A stretch of 15,132 nucleotides of DNA from an uncultured Erysipelotrichaceae bacterium. GTDB taxonomy: Bacteria; Bacillota_I; Bacilli_A; RF39; UBA660. The notes under the pieces are model-generated. The model saw only the letters and a program-made list of their open reading frames with translations. It did not search any database and was not told the origin of the DNA. The stretch's first letter is position 1. Every line of letters starts with the position of its first letter. The stretch spans positions 1 to 15,132 of the forward strand of contig CACXCK010000039.1 of assembly GCA_902766135.1 (NCBI GenBank), in the 5' to 3' direction. Positions 1 through 6,639 of the stretch are shown here, piece after piece. Made by a program: the position numbers and the translations under genes.

Positions 1-1
1 A

Positions 2-472
2 GAGGGCGATGAGGTAAAACTTAAAGTTAAAAGAGAAGAAAAAATTATAGAATGCTATGCCAAAGTATTTATGGTAGATAACACTCCGAAAATTGGTATG
101 TCTGTGGTTGAAACGTATGACTATGAAACGGAGTCAAATGCCCATATTACCATGAAAAGTACTGAATCTGGCCCATCAGGAGGATTAATGATGTCTCTAG
201 CAGTATATAATAGCTTAGTTCCAGATGATATAACGAAAGGCTTCAACATAATCGGCACCGGAACCATTGACAAAGATGGTAATGTCGGTGCAATTGGTGG
301 CGTAAAATATAAATTACTGGGGGCGGTAAAGAAAAAAGCCTACGCATTTCTAGTTCCGAAAGATAACTATGAAGAAGCTATGAAAGTCAAAGAAGAAAAT
401 AACTTAGATATCATAATAATATCAGTTAAAAGCCTAGAAGACGCCATAAACCAACTAAGTGTTTTAGATTAG
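2..472 (+). CDS. PDZ/Lon-type (S16) serine protease, C-terminal part, YlbL-like (5' truncated)
   Basis: The reading frame is open from the window edge, so an ATG at 71 is internal and the gene begins upstream. The first 20 or so visible residues (GDEVKLKVKRE) look like the end of a PDZ domain. The rest is an S16 (Lon-type) protease domain: the nucleophile Ser sits in GPSGGL (residue 59 of the fragment) and the catalytic Lys in IGGVKYK (residue 102), the Ser-Lys dyad of the family. The spacing, the GTGTID stretch and the absence of an ATPase region in what is visible fit the membrane-anchored PDZ-Lon proteins of Firmicutes (YlbL type) better than LonA or LonB. Such proteins are expected to have an N-terminal membrane segment and an extracytoplasmic active site, but that part is not in the window. 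The substrate is unknown. The gene ends in TAG 53 bases before sigG. Confidence 0.85.
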   Translation, partial: EGDEVKLKVKREEKIIECYAKVFMVDNTPKIGMSVVETYDYETESNAHITMKSTESGPSGGLMMSLAVYNSLVPDDITKGFNIIGTGTIDKDGNVGAIGGVKYKLLGAVKKKAYAFLVPKDNYEEAMKVKEENNLDIIIISVKSLEDAINQLSVLD

Positions 473-474
473 AT

Positions 475-504
475 GAATACAAAAACTTCTTTTGTATCAA
501 AATA
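475..504 (+). promoter_or_regulatory. Possible SigF/SigG-type promoter of sigG
   Basis: GAATA at 475-479 fits the forespore sigma -35 consensus (GHATR). After exactly 18 bases, CAAAATA at 498-504 matches the -10 consensus CATNHTA at all but the third position. Transcription would start around 511, just at the ribosome binding site AAAGGAG (511-517), giving a very short leader. In Bacillus, sigG is read by SigF and by SigG itself, so an autoregulatory promoter here would make sense. A hairpin with an 8-bp perfect stem (477-484 with 490-497) lies between the two elements. It has no T-tract after it and is a poor terminator. The match is by eye against short consensus sequences in AT-rich DNA. 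Confidence 0.4.
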
Positions 505-524
505 GATATGAAAGGAGTTTTTAA

Positions 525-1298
525 ATGTCCAAATACATTGTTGAAATAACCGGTGTCAACACTAACGACTTGCCAGTTCTACAAAATGAAGAACAAATTC
601 GGTTATTTGAAGAAATGCATCGCGGTAACAATGAAGCTAAAAATAAATTAGTAGAGGGAAATCTAAAACTTGTTTTAAGTGTCTTAAAAGGATATAAACA
701 AGATAAACATAATATGGATGATTTATTTCAAGCTGGTGTCGTAGGGCTTATAAAGGCTATCGATAACTTTGACTTAAGCTACAATTTAAAACTGAGTACA
801 TATGCAATACCCCTTATTGTGGGGGAAATAAAAAGATATCATCGCGAGAATTCAACAAGTCTAAGAGTAAGTAGAGGAATTAAAGACTTTGCCTACCAAA
901 TTCTTCACTTCAAAGACGAATACAGTCAAAAAGAGGGGATAGAACCATCAATAGACATTATCGCGTCTCATTTTAAATGCCGTTCCTACGAAATAGGCCA
1001 AGCCCTCGACTCATTAAAAGAACCAGTTAGCATCTATGAGCCAATATTCAATGATGGAGGAGAACCAATCTATCTATATGATCAAATAGAAGACAAAAGA
1101 ACTAGTGAAAAAGATAATCTCTTGCTAATGAAAAAATCATTATCCAAATTAAAAGAAAGAGAAAGAACAATTCTCCTAAACAGATATATTATAGGTAAGA
1201 CCCAAATAGAAATTGCAGACGCCTTAAGTATTAGTCAAGCCCAAGTATCAAGAATTGAGAAAAGTGCTATAAAAACATTAAAAAGAATAATGAAATAA
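525..1298 (+). CDS. sigG: RNA polymerase sporulation sigma factor SigG
   Basis: This is a sigma-70-family factor of 257 residues, close to the usual length of about 260 for SigG. In endospore formers SigG directs late transcription in the forespore after engulfment. The N-terminus (VEITGVNTNDLPVL) is the SigG hallmark, matching the Bacillus VEICGVDTSKLPVL, and argues against SigF or SigB. Region 2 spans about residues 65-108 (DDLFQAGVVGLIKAIDNFD, then LSTYA and GEIKRYHREN). Region 3 follows from about 113 (LRVSRGIKDFAY) and includes FNDGGEPIY. Region 4 (about 205-255) carries the helix-turn-helix with ISQAQVSRIEKSAIK. ATG 525 is preceded by AAAGGAG at 511-517. In Bacillus the gene follows spoIIGA-sigE; here it follows a Lon-type protease, so that cluster is not conserved. 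The family call is firm. That the organism sporulates is inference. Confidence 0.93.
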   Translation: MSKYIVEITGVNTNDLPVLQNEEQIRLFEEMHRGNNEAKNKLVEGNLKLVLSVLKGYKQDKHNMDDLFQAGVVGLIKAIDNFDLSYNLKLSTYAIPLIVGEIKRYHRENSTSLRVSRGIKDFAYQILHFKDEYSQKEGIEPSIDIIASHFKCRSYEIGQALDSLKEPVSIYEPIFNDGGEPIYLYDQIEDKRTSEKDNLLLMKKSLSKLKERERTILLNRYIIGKTQIEIADALSISQAQVSRIEKSAIKTLKRIMK

Positions 1299-1302
1299 AT
1301 TC

Positions 1303-1331
1303 TTGCCTCTGTCATCTTATTCTTATATAAT
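1303..1331 (+). promoter_or_regulatory. SigA-type promoter of folD
   Basis: TTGCCT (1303-1308), a 17-base spacer, then a perfect TATAAT (1326-1331). Transcription should start near 1338. The ribosome binding site AGAAGG (1343-1348) lies six bases before the folD ATG, so the leader is only about 17 bases. The promoter begins a few bases after the sigG stop codon, which separates folD from sporulation control. Confidence 0.8.
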
Positions 1332-1354
1332 ATGAAAAAGAAAGAAGGTTTAAT

Positions 1355-2191
1355 ATGGCAATAATTATGAATGGCTTAGAACTAAGAAATAAAAAACTAG
1401 CTCTCCTAAAAGAAAAGGTGACAAGATTAAATCCTCCAATCGGCTTAGTTGTCATAAGCGTTGGAAATGACTCTTCATCAAAGGTATATGTTAATAATAA
1501 AGCTCTAGTAGCTAAGGATTTAGGCTATACCTTTATTCATGAATCATTAAAAGAAGATATTGAAGAAGAAGAACTAATAAGTATTATAAACAATTATAAC
1601 AAAAGTGACTTAATCGACGGAATAATTGTCCAAATGCCTATGCCCAAACACCTTAATGTTGAAAGAATTCAAAATGCAATTGACCCTTATAAAGATGTAG
1701 ATGGTCTAACATACGTTAATCAGGGTAAATTATTAGAAGGGGTAGAAGCACTTACCCCATGCACACCTAAGGGTATAATAGACTTGCTTGATGAGTATAA
1801 AATTGAATTAGAAGGTGCTAAAGTAACCGTTATTGGAAGAAGCATATTAGTTGGTAAACCATTAAGCATCATGCTAACAAATCGTAACGCTTCCGTAAGT
1901 TTACTACATTCCAAAACCAAGAATATAAAAGAATACACAAAAAATTCTGACATAATAGTTGTCGCTGTCGGTCAAAAACATTTTCTTACAGCCGACATGG
2001 TGAAAGATGGGTGTATCATAGTAGATGTAGGTATTACTCGTATAGATAACAAAATTTATGGTGATGTGGATTTTGCCCAAGTAAATGAAAAAGCATCACA
2101 CATCACTCCAGTCCCAAAAGGCGTCGGCCCAATGACTGTATATGAATTAATGGAAAACACATATAAAGCAAGAATTTTAAGAAGAGGTTAA
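1355..2191 (+). CDS. folD: Bifunctional methylenetetrahydrofolate dehydrogenase/cyclohydrolase FolD
   Basis: FolD interconverts 5,10-methylene-, 5,10-methenyl- and 10-formyl-tetrahydrofolate in the cytoplasm, supplying one-carbon units for purines and formyl-Met-tRNA. The 278 residues match the usual 280-300. The catalytic pair lies in SKVYVNNK: Tyr45 and Lys49, with the family spacing Y-x3-K. Then come GIIVQMPMP (substrate loop), KDVDGL with its conserved Asp, and PCTPKG. The NAD(P)-binding signature is GRSILVGKP. The C-terminal signature is PVPKGVGPMT, where the usual second Gly of PVPGGVGPMT is Lys. The gene has its own promoter, and its TAA stop lies inside the stem of an intrinsic terminator, so it is probably monocistronic. 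Confidence 0.97.
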   Translation: MAIIMNGLELRNKKLALLKEKVTRLNPPIGLVVISVGNDSSSKVYVNNKALVAKDLGYTFIHESLKEDIEEEELISIINNYNKSDLIDGIIVQMPMPKHLNVERIQNAIDPYKDVDGLTYVNQGKLLEGVEALTPCTPKGIIDLLDEYKIELEGAKVTVIGRSILVGKPLSIMLTNRNASVSLLHSKTKNIKEYTKNSDIIVVAVGQKHFLTADMVKDGCIIVDVGITRIDNKIYGDVDFAQVNEKASHITPVPKGVGPMTVYELMENTYKARILRRG

Positions 2192-2208
2192 TATTAATCT
2201 CTTTTTTT
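2182..2208 (+). terminator. Intrinsic terminator of folD
   Basis: AAGAGGTTAAT at 2182-2192 is followed directly by ATTAATCTCTT (2193-2203), an inverted repeat with one G-T wobble; the central AT bases form the loop. A run of seven T follows (2202-2208). The folD stop codon (2189-2191) lies inside the ascending arm. Confidence 0.8.
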
Positions 2209-2221
2209 AATATTTAATTTC

Positions 2222-2230
2222 TGTTATACT
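2222..2230 (+). promoter_or_regulatory. Extended -10 promoter of the polA operon
   Basis: TGTTATACT is an extended -10 element (TG, one base, then TATACT at 2225-2230). The -35 position (about 2202-2207) falls in the T-tract of the folD terminator and is poor, which is common with extended -10 promoters. Transcription would start near 2237, leaving only about ten bases before the polA ATG. Confidence 0.5.
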
Positions 2231-2246
2231 TAACTTGGTGATTAAA

Positions 2247-4817
2247 ATGAAAAAGATAATCTTAGTAGATGGTAATAACTTACTATTTAGAAGCTATTAT
2301 GCCACTGCGTATAATGGTAACTTACTAAAAAATAGCAAAGGAATGCCTACAAATGCCTTATACGGCCTTGTTTCTATGATGAATAAAATAATTTCTGAAG
2401 AGAATCCAGAATACATTGCAGTAGCCTTTGATATAGGTAAAAATTTTCGTAAAGAAAAATATGATTTTTACAAAGAGGGAAGACAAAAAACGCCTGAAGA
2501 ATTAAAGATACAAGAACCATATGCAAGAAAAATTCTAGAAAAAATGGGGATTCCTTACTTTGAATTAGCTCCATATGAAGCGGATGACATTATTGGCACA
2601 TTTGCTCAAATGGTTGAAAAAGATCCGGACTTTGAAGGCGTTATAATATCTTCTGACCGTGACCTATTACAACTTATAAGCCCCCAGTTAGAAATGAAAC
2701 TTCTAAAACAAAAAGATTATATCAGATACAACGAAGAAACGTTTAAGGCTGACTATGGAATTGAACCAATTAGAATAATAGATATGAAGGCTCTTGCTGG
2801 TGACTCATCAGACAACATTCCAGGGGTCAAAGGTATCGGTGAAAAAACAGCCCTTAGTCTCCTAGCTAAATATGAGAGTCTAGAAGGAATATATGAGCAC
2901 ATCGATGAAATAAAAGGTAAGACTAAAGAAAAACTATTAAGTGACAAAGAAAATGCCTTCATGAGTAAAGAAATAGCAACAATCTATAAAGAAGTTCCTC
3001 TTAATATTAATTCCCTAGAAAATATCAAATACTTAGGGGCCCAACCAGGCCTAGAAGATATTTATAATGAACTAGAATTCTATTCCTTCTTAAAAAATAT
3101 AAAACACGAGACTGAGCCCATTAAAAATGACTACATTGAAATTGAAGATGTTGTTGAAATAGATGATAGCCTAGAATACGGTATATACATAGAAGTAAGT
3201 AAAGAAAACTATCACGAAGGTACAATACTAGGTATGGGATTATCTTCTAAAAAGAAAAACTACTACGTAAAAAAAGAACTTATTGGGGAAACTTTAGAAT
3301 TCCTAAAGGGCAAAATATTATATACCTTTGATTACAAAAAAAATATTGTAATTTTAAAAAGAAACGGGATTATATGCCCAAAGTTTAACACCGACTTATC
3401 AGTTTGTTATGGCCTTCTAGAAGACAGTGCAAAAGATGACTTAGCTATGTATATGAACAAAGAAGGATATCGTGTTAAATACTTAACAGAAATATATAAA
3501 AACTTACCTAGTGAAGAAGAATTAAAAAGCATCATTACCCTAAAATCAAGATTTATAATTGATAGAAGAGAAAGTCTAGTTCTAGAAATTCAAAAAGAAG
3601 ATATGTATGAATTATTTAACGAAGTTGAAATGCCTCTAGTTAGTACGCTTGCTGAAATGGAAATAACGGGCATGAAAATAGATAAGAGTATTCTTGATAA
3701 AATGAAAGAAGAAAAGAAAGAAGAAATAGAGGGACTCACCAAAGAAATATATGAGCTAGCTGGAACTGAATTTAATATTTCAAGTCCTAAACAATTAGGT
3801 GTTATATTATTTGAAACCCTTGGCCTTCCAGGTGGCAAAAAAGGCCAAACTGGCTATAAAACAGACGTCAAAGTTCTAGAAAAGCTTGTAAGCTATCACC
3901 CCATCATAAATAAAATTTTAGAATATCGTAACGCCACTAAACTTTATTCTACATACTTAGAAGGTTTAGAAAACTATATTCATGATGATGGCCTAGTTCA
4001 TACTATTTTCAAACAAAACTATGCAAGAACAGGAAGATTATCTAGCACTGAACCTAACTTACAAAACATTCCGGTAAGAGACTCAGAAGGCAAAAAAATT
4101 CGTAAAGCCTTTATTCCTCAGAATGATTTATTCTTAAGCGCTGACTACAGTCAAATAGAACTACGTATATTAGCCCACGTATCAGGTTCTAAAGAACTGC
4201 AAAGGGCGTTTAAAGAAAACCAGGACATTCACACTAAAGTAGCAGCCGATATTCACGGCATTAAAGAAAGTGAAGTAACTAAGAGTATGCGAAGCACTGC
4301 TAAAGCAGTCATATTTGGCATAGTCTATGGCATAAGTGGTTTTGGCCTAGGCGAGAATTTAGACATAAGTCCAAAAGAAGCAAAACAATTCATTGACAAA
4401 TACTATGAATTATATCCAGGTGTCAAAAAATATATGGATAATGTCATCGAAGAAGCTAAAGAATACGGAAGTGTACGAACTCTTTGGAAAAGAAGAAGGA
4501 TAATTAAAGAACTATCAAGTTCTCAGTATATGGTAAGACAAATGGGTGAAAGAATCGCTCTAAATACGCCAATCCAAGGAACGTGTGCCGATATCATAAA
4601 AAAAGCTATGAGCGTTATAAACAAAAAGATGAAAGAATTAAACTTAAAATCCAAAATGGTTTTGCAAATTCACGACGAATTAATATTTGATGTCGTAAAA
4701 GAAGAAAAAGAAGTATTAGAAAAATTAGTTAAAGAAGAAATGACCAATATTATCGAGTTAGATGTTCCAATACTTGTAAGTGCTGATTATGGAAGTGATT
4801 GGTATGAAACAAAATAA
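2247..4817 (+). CDS. polA: DNA polymerase I
   Basis: Family A polymerase of 856 residues, used in Okazaki-fragment processing and repair synthesis. The 5'-3' exonuclease domain (about 1-290) has APYEADDIIG, SSDRDLLQL and GDSSDNIPGVKGIGEKTA. The middle domain (about 300-460) corresponds to the 3'-5' exonuclease, but the DxE metal site is missing (IEVSKEN stands where FDTET occurs in E. coli), so proofreading should be absent, as in Bacillus and Thermus. The polymerase domain has TGRLSSTEPNLQNIP, motif A DYSQIELR (Asp633), the O-helix RSTAKAVIFGIVYG, and motif C QIHDE (Asp810, Glu811). ATG 2247 is chosen over TTG 2235 and GTG 2238 because the protein then starts MKKIILVDGNNL as in the family, with GGTGAT (2237-2242) as ribosome binding site. 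The last 14 bases overlap the next gene. Confidence 0.97.
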   Translation: MKKIILVDGNNLLFRSYYATAYNGNLLKNSKGMPTNALYGLVSMMNKIISEENPEYIAVAFDIGKNFRKEKYDFYKEGRQKTPEELKIQEPYARKILEKMGIPYFELAPYEADDIIGTFAQMVEKDPDFEGVIISSDRDLLQLISPQLEMKLLKQKDYIRYNEETFKADYGIEPIRIIDMKALAGDSSDNIPGVKGIGEKTALSLLAKYESLEGIYEHIDEIKGKTKEKLLSDKENAFMSKEIATIYKEVPLNINSLENIKYLGAQPGLEDIYNELEFYSFLKNIKHETEPIKNDYIEIEDVVEIDDSLEYGIYIEVSKENYHEGTILGMGLSSKKKNYYVKKELIGETLEFLKGKILYTFDYKKNIVILKRNGIICPKFNTDLSVCYGLLEDSAKDDLAMYMNKEGYRVKYLTEIYKNLPSEEELKSIITLKSRFIIDRRESLVLEIQKEDMYELFNEVEMPLVSTLAEMEITGMKIDKSILDKMKEEKKEEIEGLTKEIYELAGTEFNISSPKQLGVILFETLGLPGGKKGQTGYKTDVKVLEKLVSYHPIINKILEYRNATKLYSTYLEGLENYIHDDGLVHTIFKQNYARTGRLSSTEPNLQNIPVRDSEGKKIRKAFIPQNDLFLSADYSQIELRILAHVSGSKELQRAFKENQDIHTKVAADIHGIKESEVTKSMRSTAKAVIFGIVYGISGFGLGENLDISPKEAKQFIDKYYELYPGVKKYMDNVIEEAKEYGSVRTLWKRRRIIKELSSSQYMVRQMGERIALNTPIQGTCADIIKKAMSVINKKMKELNLKSKMVLQIHDELIFDVVKEEKEVLEKLVKEEMTNIIELDVPILVSADYGSDWYETK

Positions 4818-5553
4818 GCCAGTAATAGGCATACTGCCTACGTTCAATTTGACAAATGAAAAAAACGATCCTCATGCTGATAGAGCGTCATTCGTAAGAC
4901 TATACATCGAAAAAATCTCCGCTTGTGGAGGCATACCTTTAGGCTTATTAAAAGAAAACATAGAAGATTATCTAGAACTTTGTGATGGCTTCTTATGGCC
5001 AGGTGGTACCAAGATTTGGCCTACATTTTATCGAGTTCTAGATTATGCTCTTGAAACTCATAAACCAGTTTTAGGCGTTTGCATGGGAACCCAAGCTATT
5101 GCTACTTATTTTAACGTGATCGAAGATCAAAAAAAATACCCAGGTAAAACATTTGACGAGGTTTATGACATTATGAAAGAGAGTAACCCTTATCTCGTCA
5201 AAATGAATGAATCTGAAAGACTCAATCATACTCATACCATTACCTATGATAGCACTTCTATAAGTAATGCAAAGCACTTGATTAATATAAAAGAAAATAC
5301 ATTATTATATAAACTATTTGGATGTTCAAAGTTAAATGTAGTAAGCATTCATAGTATGAAAATTAATCGCTCGTCAAAGAGTCTAAAAATAAATGCTTTA
5401 AGTAATGACTCTGTTATAGAAGGCCTTGAATACCTAGAAAACAAGAACAATATTTTAGGCGTTCAATTTCACCCAGAAATAGGATCAGATGTCACATTAT
5501 TTAAATGGCTTATAGATAGATCAAAGGAGGTTCAAAATGCCCGAAATAGCTGA
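4804..5553 (+). CDS. Class I glutamine-amidotransferase-like gamma-glutamyl hydrolase (peptidase C26 family)
   Basis: The protein has 249 residues and begins KPVIGILPTF, a usual opening for the C26 / gamma-glutamyl-GABA hydrolase (PuuD-like) family. The catalytic triad is readable: the nucleophile Cys93 in GVCMGTQ (the elbow), and His223 and Glu225 in VQFHPE. The family hydrolyses gamma-glutamyl amides such as gamma-glutamyl-GABA; free-standing members also serve in cell-wall or polyamine metabolism, so the substrate cannot be read here. ATG 4804 overlaps the polA end by 14 bases, with GGAAGTGAT (4791-4799) as ribosome binding site; an upstream GTG at 4780 would lie deep in polA and adds no conserved residues. 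The 3' end overlaps mutM by 17 bases. Its place between polA and mutM implies co-transcription, not a role in repair. Confidence 0.85.
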   Translation: MKQNKPVIGILPTFNLTNEKNDPHADRASFVRLYIEKISACGGIPLGLLKENIEDYLELCDGFLWPGGTKIWPTFYRVLDYALETHKPVLGVCMGTQAIATYFNVIEDQKKYPGKTFDEVYDIMKESNPYLVKMNESERLNHTHTITYDSTSISNAKHLINIKENTLLYKLFGCSKLNVVSIHSMKINRSSKSLKINALSNDSVIEGLEYLENKNNILGVQFHPEIGSDVTLFKWLIDRSKEVQNARNS

Positions 5554-6376
5554 AGTAGAAACAGTAAGACTTACTTTAAAAGAAAGAATACTAAATAAAA
5601 CAATCAAAGATATTCATATCTATTACGAAAAAATAATCTTAGATAACCCAGAAATATTTACTGAAAAACTAATCGGTGAAACAATCAAAGACATAAAAAG
5701 AATAGGTAAGTGGCTTATTTTTGAAACGGATAACTACTACTTATTATCCCACCTAAGAATGGAAGGCAAGTACTTCATTAAAAACAGTAAAGATGAGTTA
5801 GTAAAACATGAACATATTGAATTTGTATTTACTGATTCTACTTGTTTAAGATACCATGATACTCGTAAATTTGGTCGCATGAAACTTATGCCTAAAGATA
5901 AATTATACGAGTTTGAAGGCATAAAAAAACAGGGAATAGAACCTCTAAATGATGATTTAACAGCAGACTATTTATATAAAAAGTTTCATCCTAAGAATAT
6001 TCCGATGAAAACCCTTTTATTAGACCAAACAATAATCTCTGGCTTAGGTAACATCTATGCTGATGAAGTATTATTTGCATCAAAGGTAAATCCATTTAAA
6101 AAAGGCAACCAAATTACCAAAAAAGATTGTGAAAGAATCGTAGCATCTTCAAACAGCATAATAAAAAATGCAATAAAAGAAGGTGGCACAACCATTAGAA
6201 GTTACACTTCCTCATTAGGTGTTACGGGGCGATTTCAAAACTATTTAATGGTTCATAAAAAAGAGGGCGAGAAGTGTAGTATATGTGGTAGTATAATTCA
6301 AAAAGAATTCATCGGCGGAAGAAGCACATACTATTGCCCTAAATGTCAAAAAGTAAAAAAAACTATTAAAGCCTAA
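5537..6376 (+). CDS. mutM: Formamidopyrimidine-DNA glycosylase (Fpg/MutM)
   Basis: MutM excises 8-oxoguanine and formamidopyrimidines and nicks the abasic site. The protein has 279 residues, normal length. The N-terminus is MPEIAEVETVR: Pro2 (the Schiff-base nucleophile once Met is removed) and Glu3 are present, though the usual ELPEVET is IAEVET. Lys58 in RIGKWLIF is the conserved DNA-contacting lysine. The helix-two-turn-helix is ISGLGNIYADEVLF (about residues 165-180). The C-terminal zinc finger is complete: Cys247, Cys250, Cys267 and Cys270, with the beta-hairpin Arg262 in GGRSTYYC. A strong ribosome binding site, AAAGGAGG (5523-5530), lies six bases before the ATG inside the preceding gene. 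Linkage of polA and mutM is common in Firmicutes and supports a joint base-excision repair operon. Confidence 0.96.
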   Translation: MPEIAEVETVRLTLKERILNKTIKDIHIYYEKIILDNPEIFTEKLIGETIKDIKRIGKWLIFETDNYYLLSHLRMEGKYFIKNSKDELVKHEHIEFVFTDSTCLRYHDTRKFGRMKLMPKDKLYEFEGIKKQGIEPLNDDLTADYLYKKFHPKNIPMKTLLLDQTIISGLGNIYADEVLFASKVNPFKKGNQITKKDCERIVASSNSIIKNAIKEGGTTIRSYTSSLGVTGRFQNYLMVHKKEGEKCSICGSIIQKEFIGGRSTYYCPKCQKVKKTIKA

Positions 6377-6382
6377 AAACAC

Positions 6383-6411
6383 TTGTTTAATTTTTCATTT
6401 AGTGCTACAAT
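6383..6411 (+). promoter_or_regulatory. Promoter of the T-box/rnr/thrS operon
   Basis: TTGTTT (6383-6388), a 17-base spacer, then TACAAT (6406-6411) preceded by TG one base upstream (extended -10, TGCTACAAT). The predicted start near 6418 lies just upstream of stem I of the T-box leader, where it should be. Confidence 0.7.
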
Positions 6412-6417
6412 AAGCCT

Positions 6418-6618
6418 GTAATTCGTTGATTGAAAGACACGGTATAAATTAAATGCTTAATAGAGAGTTTTGGCTTTGGTGGAACAAAACAAGAAGATTT
6501 ATATTACTACTTTCATAAGAGGTCTAATAAGATCCGGGGGATACCCGTTATCATAAATTAAGTAAATAAAAGGATGGTACCGCGTTATATAAACGCTCCT
6601 AATAGCCATCCTTTTTTT
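6418..6618 (+). promoter_or_regulatory. T-box leader, threonine specifier (ACU)
   Basis: This leader senses uncharged tRNA and lets transcription pass its terminator. The T-box core AGGATGGTACCGCG is at 6571-6584. Stem I can be drawn by hand: lower helix GAAAG (6432-6436) with CTTTC (6510-6514); specifier loop 6437-6442 facing 6504-6509; middle helix TATAAAT (6443-6449) with ATTTATA (6497-6503); AGAGAG (6462-6467) on the 5' side; distal helix GTTTTG (6467-6472) with CAAAAC (6485-6490), closing a loop that contains GGTGG. The specifier is read as ACT (6506-6508) followed by A, giving Thr, which agrees with thrS downstream. A stem III with CGGG/CCCG and CCGTTATC follows. Shifting one base would give TAC (Tyr), but the alignment with the Ser leader at 14392 supports ACT. 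Confidence 0.9.
6569..6618 (+). terminator. Regulated terminator of the Thr T-box
   Basis: AAAGGATGG (6569-6577) pairs with CCATCCTTT (6606-6614) over nine bases, followed by T to 6618. The 5' arm includes the first part of the T-box sequence, so formation of the antiterminator with uncharged tRNA-Thr excludes this hairpin. The rnr ribosome binding site begins about eight bases after the T-tract. Confidence 0.85.
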
Positions 6619-6639
6619 GTTTAGAAAAGGTGGGTTAAA

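Noticed and set aside
2235..2247. TTG or GTG starts for polA
   Set aside because: The bases GGTGAT there form the ribosome binding site for ATG 2247, which gives the standard PolA N-terminus.
6371..6397. Weak hairpin after mutM as a terminator
   Set aside because: AAAAAC and GTTT arms pair over only four or five A-T-rich bases, and the site overlaps the promoter of the next operon; not convincing.
6505..6507. Tyrosine (TAC) reading of the first T-box specifier
   Set aside because: The base after it is T, and it is out of register with the Ser leader, where the triplet lies one A before CTTTC. ACT (Thr) also agrees with thrS downstream.
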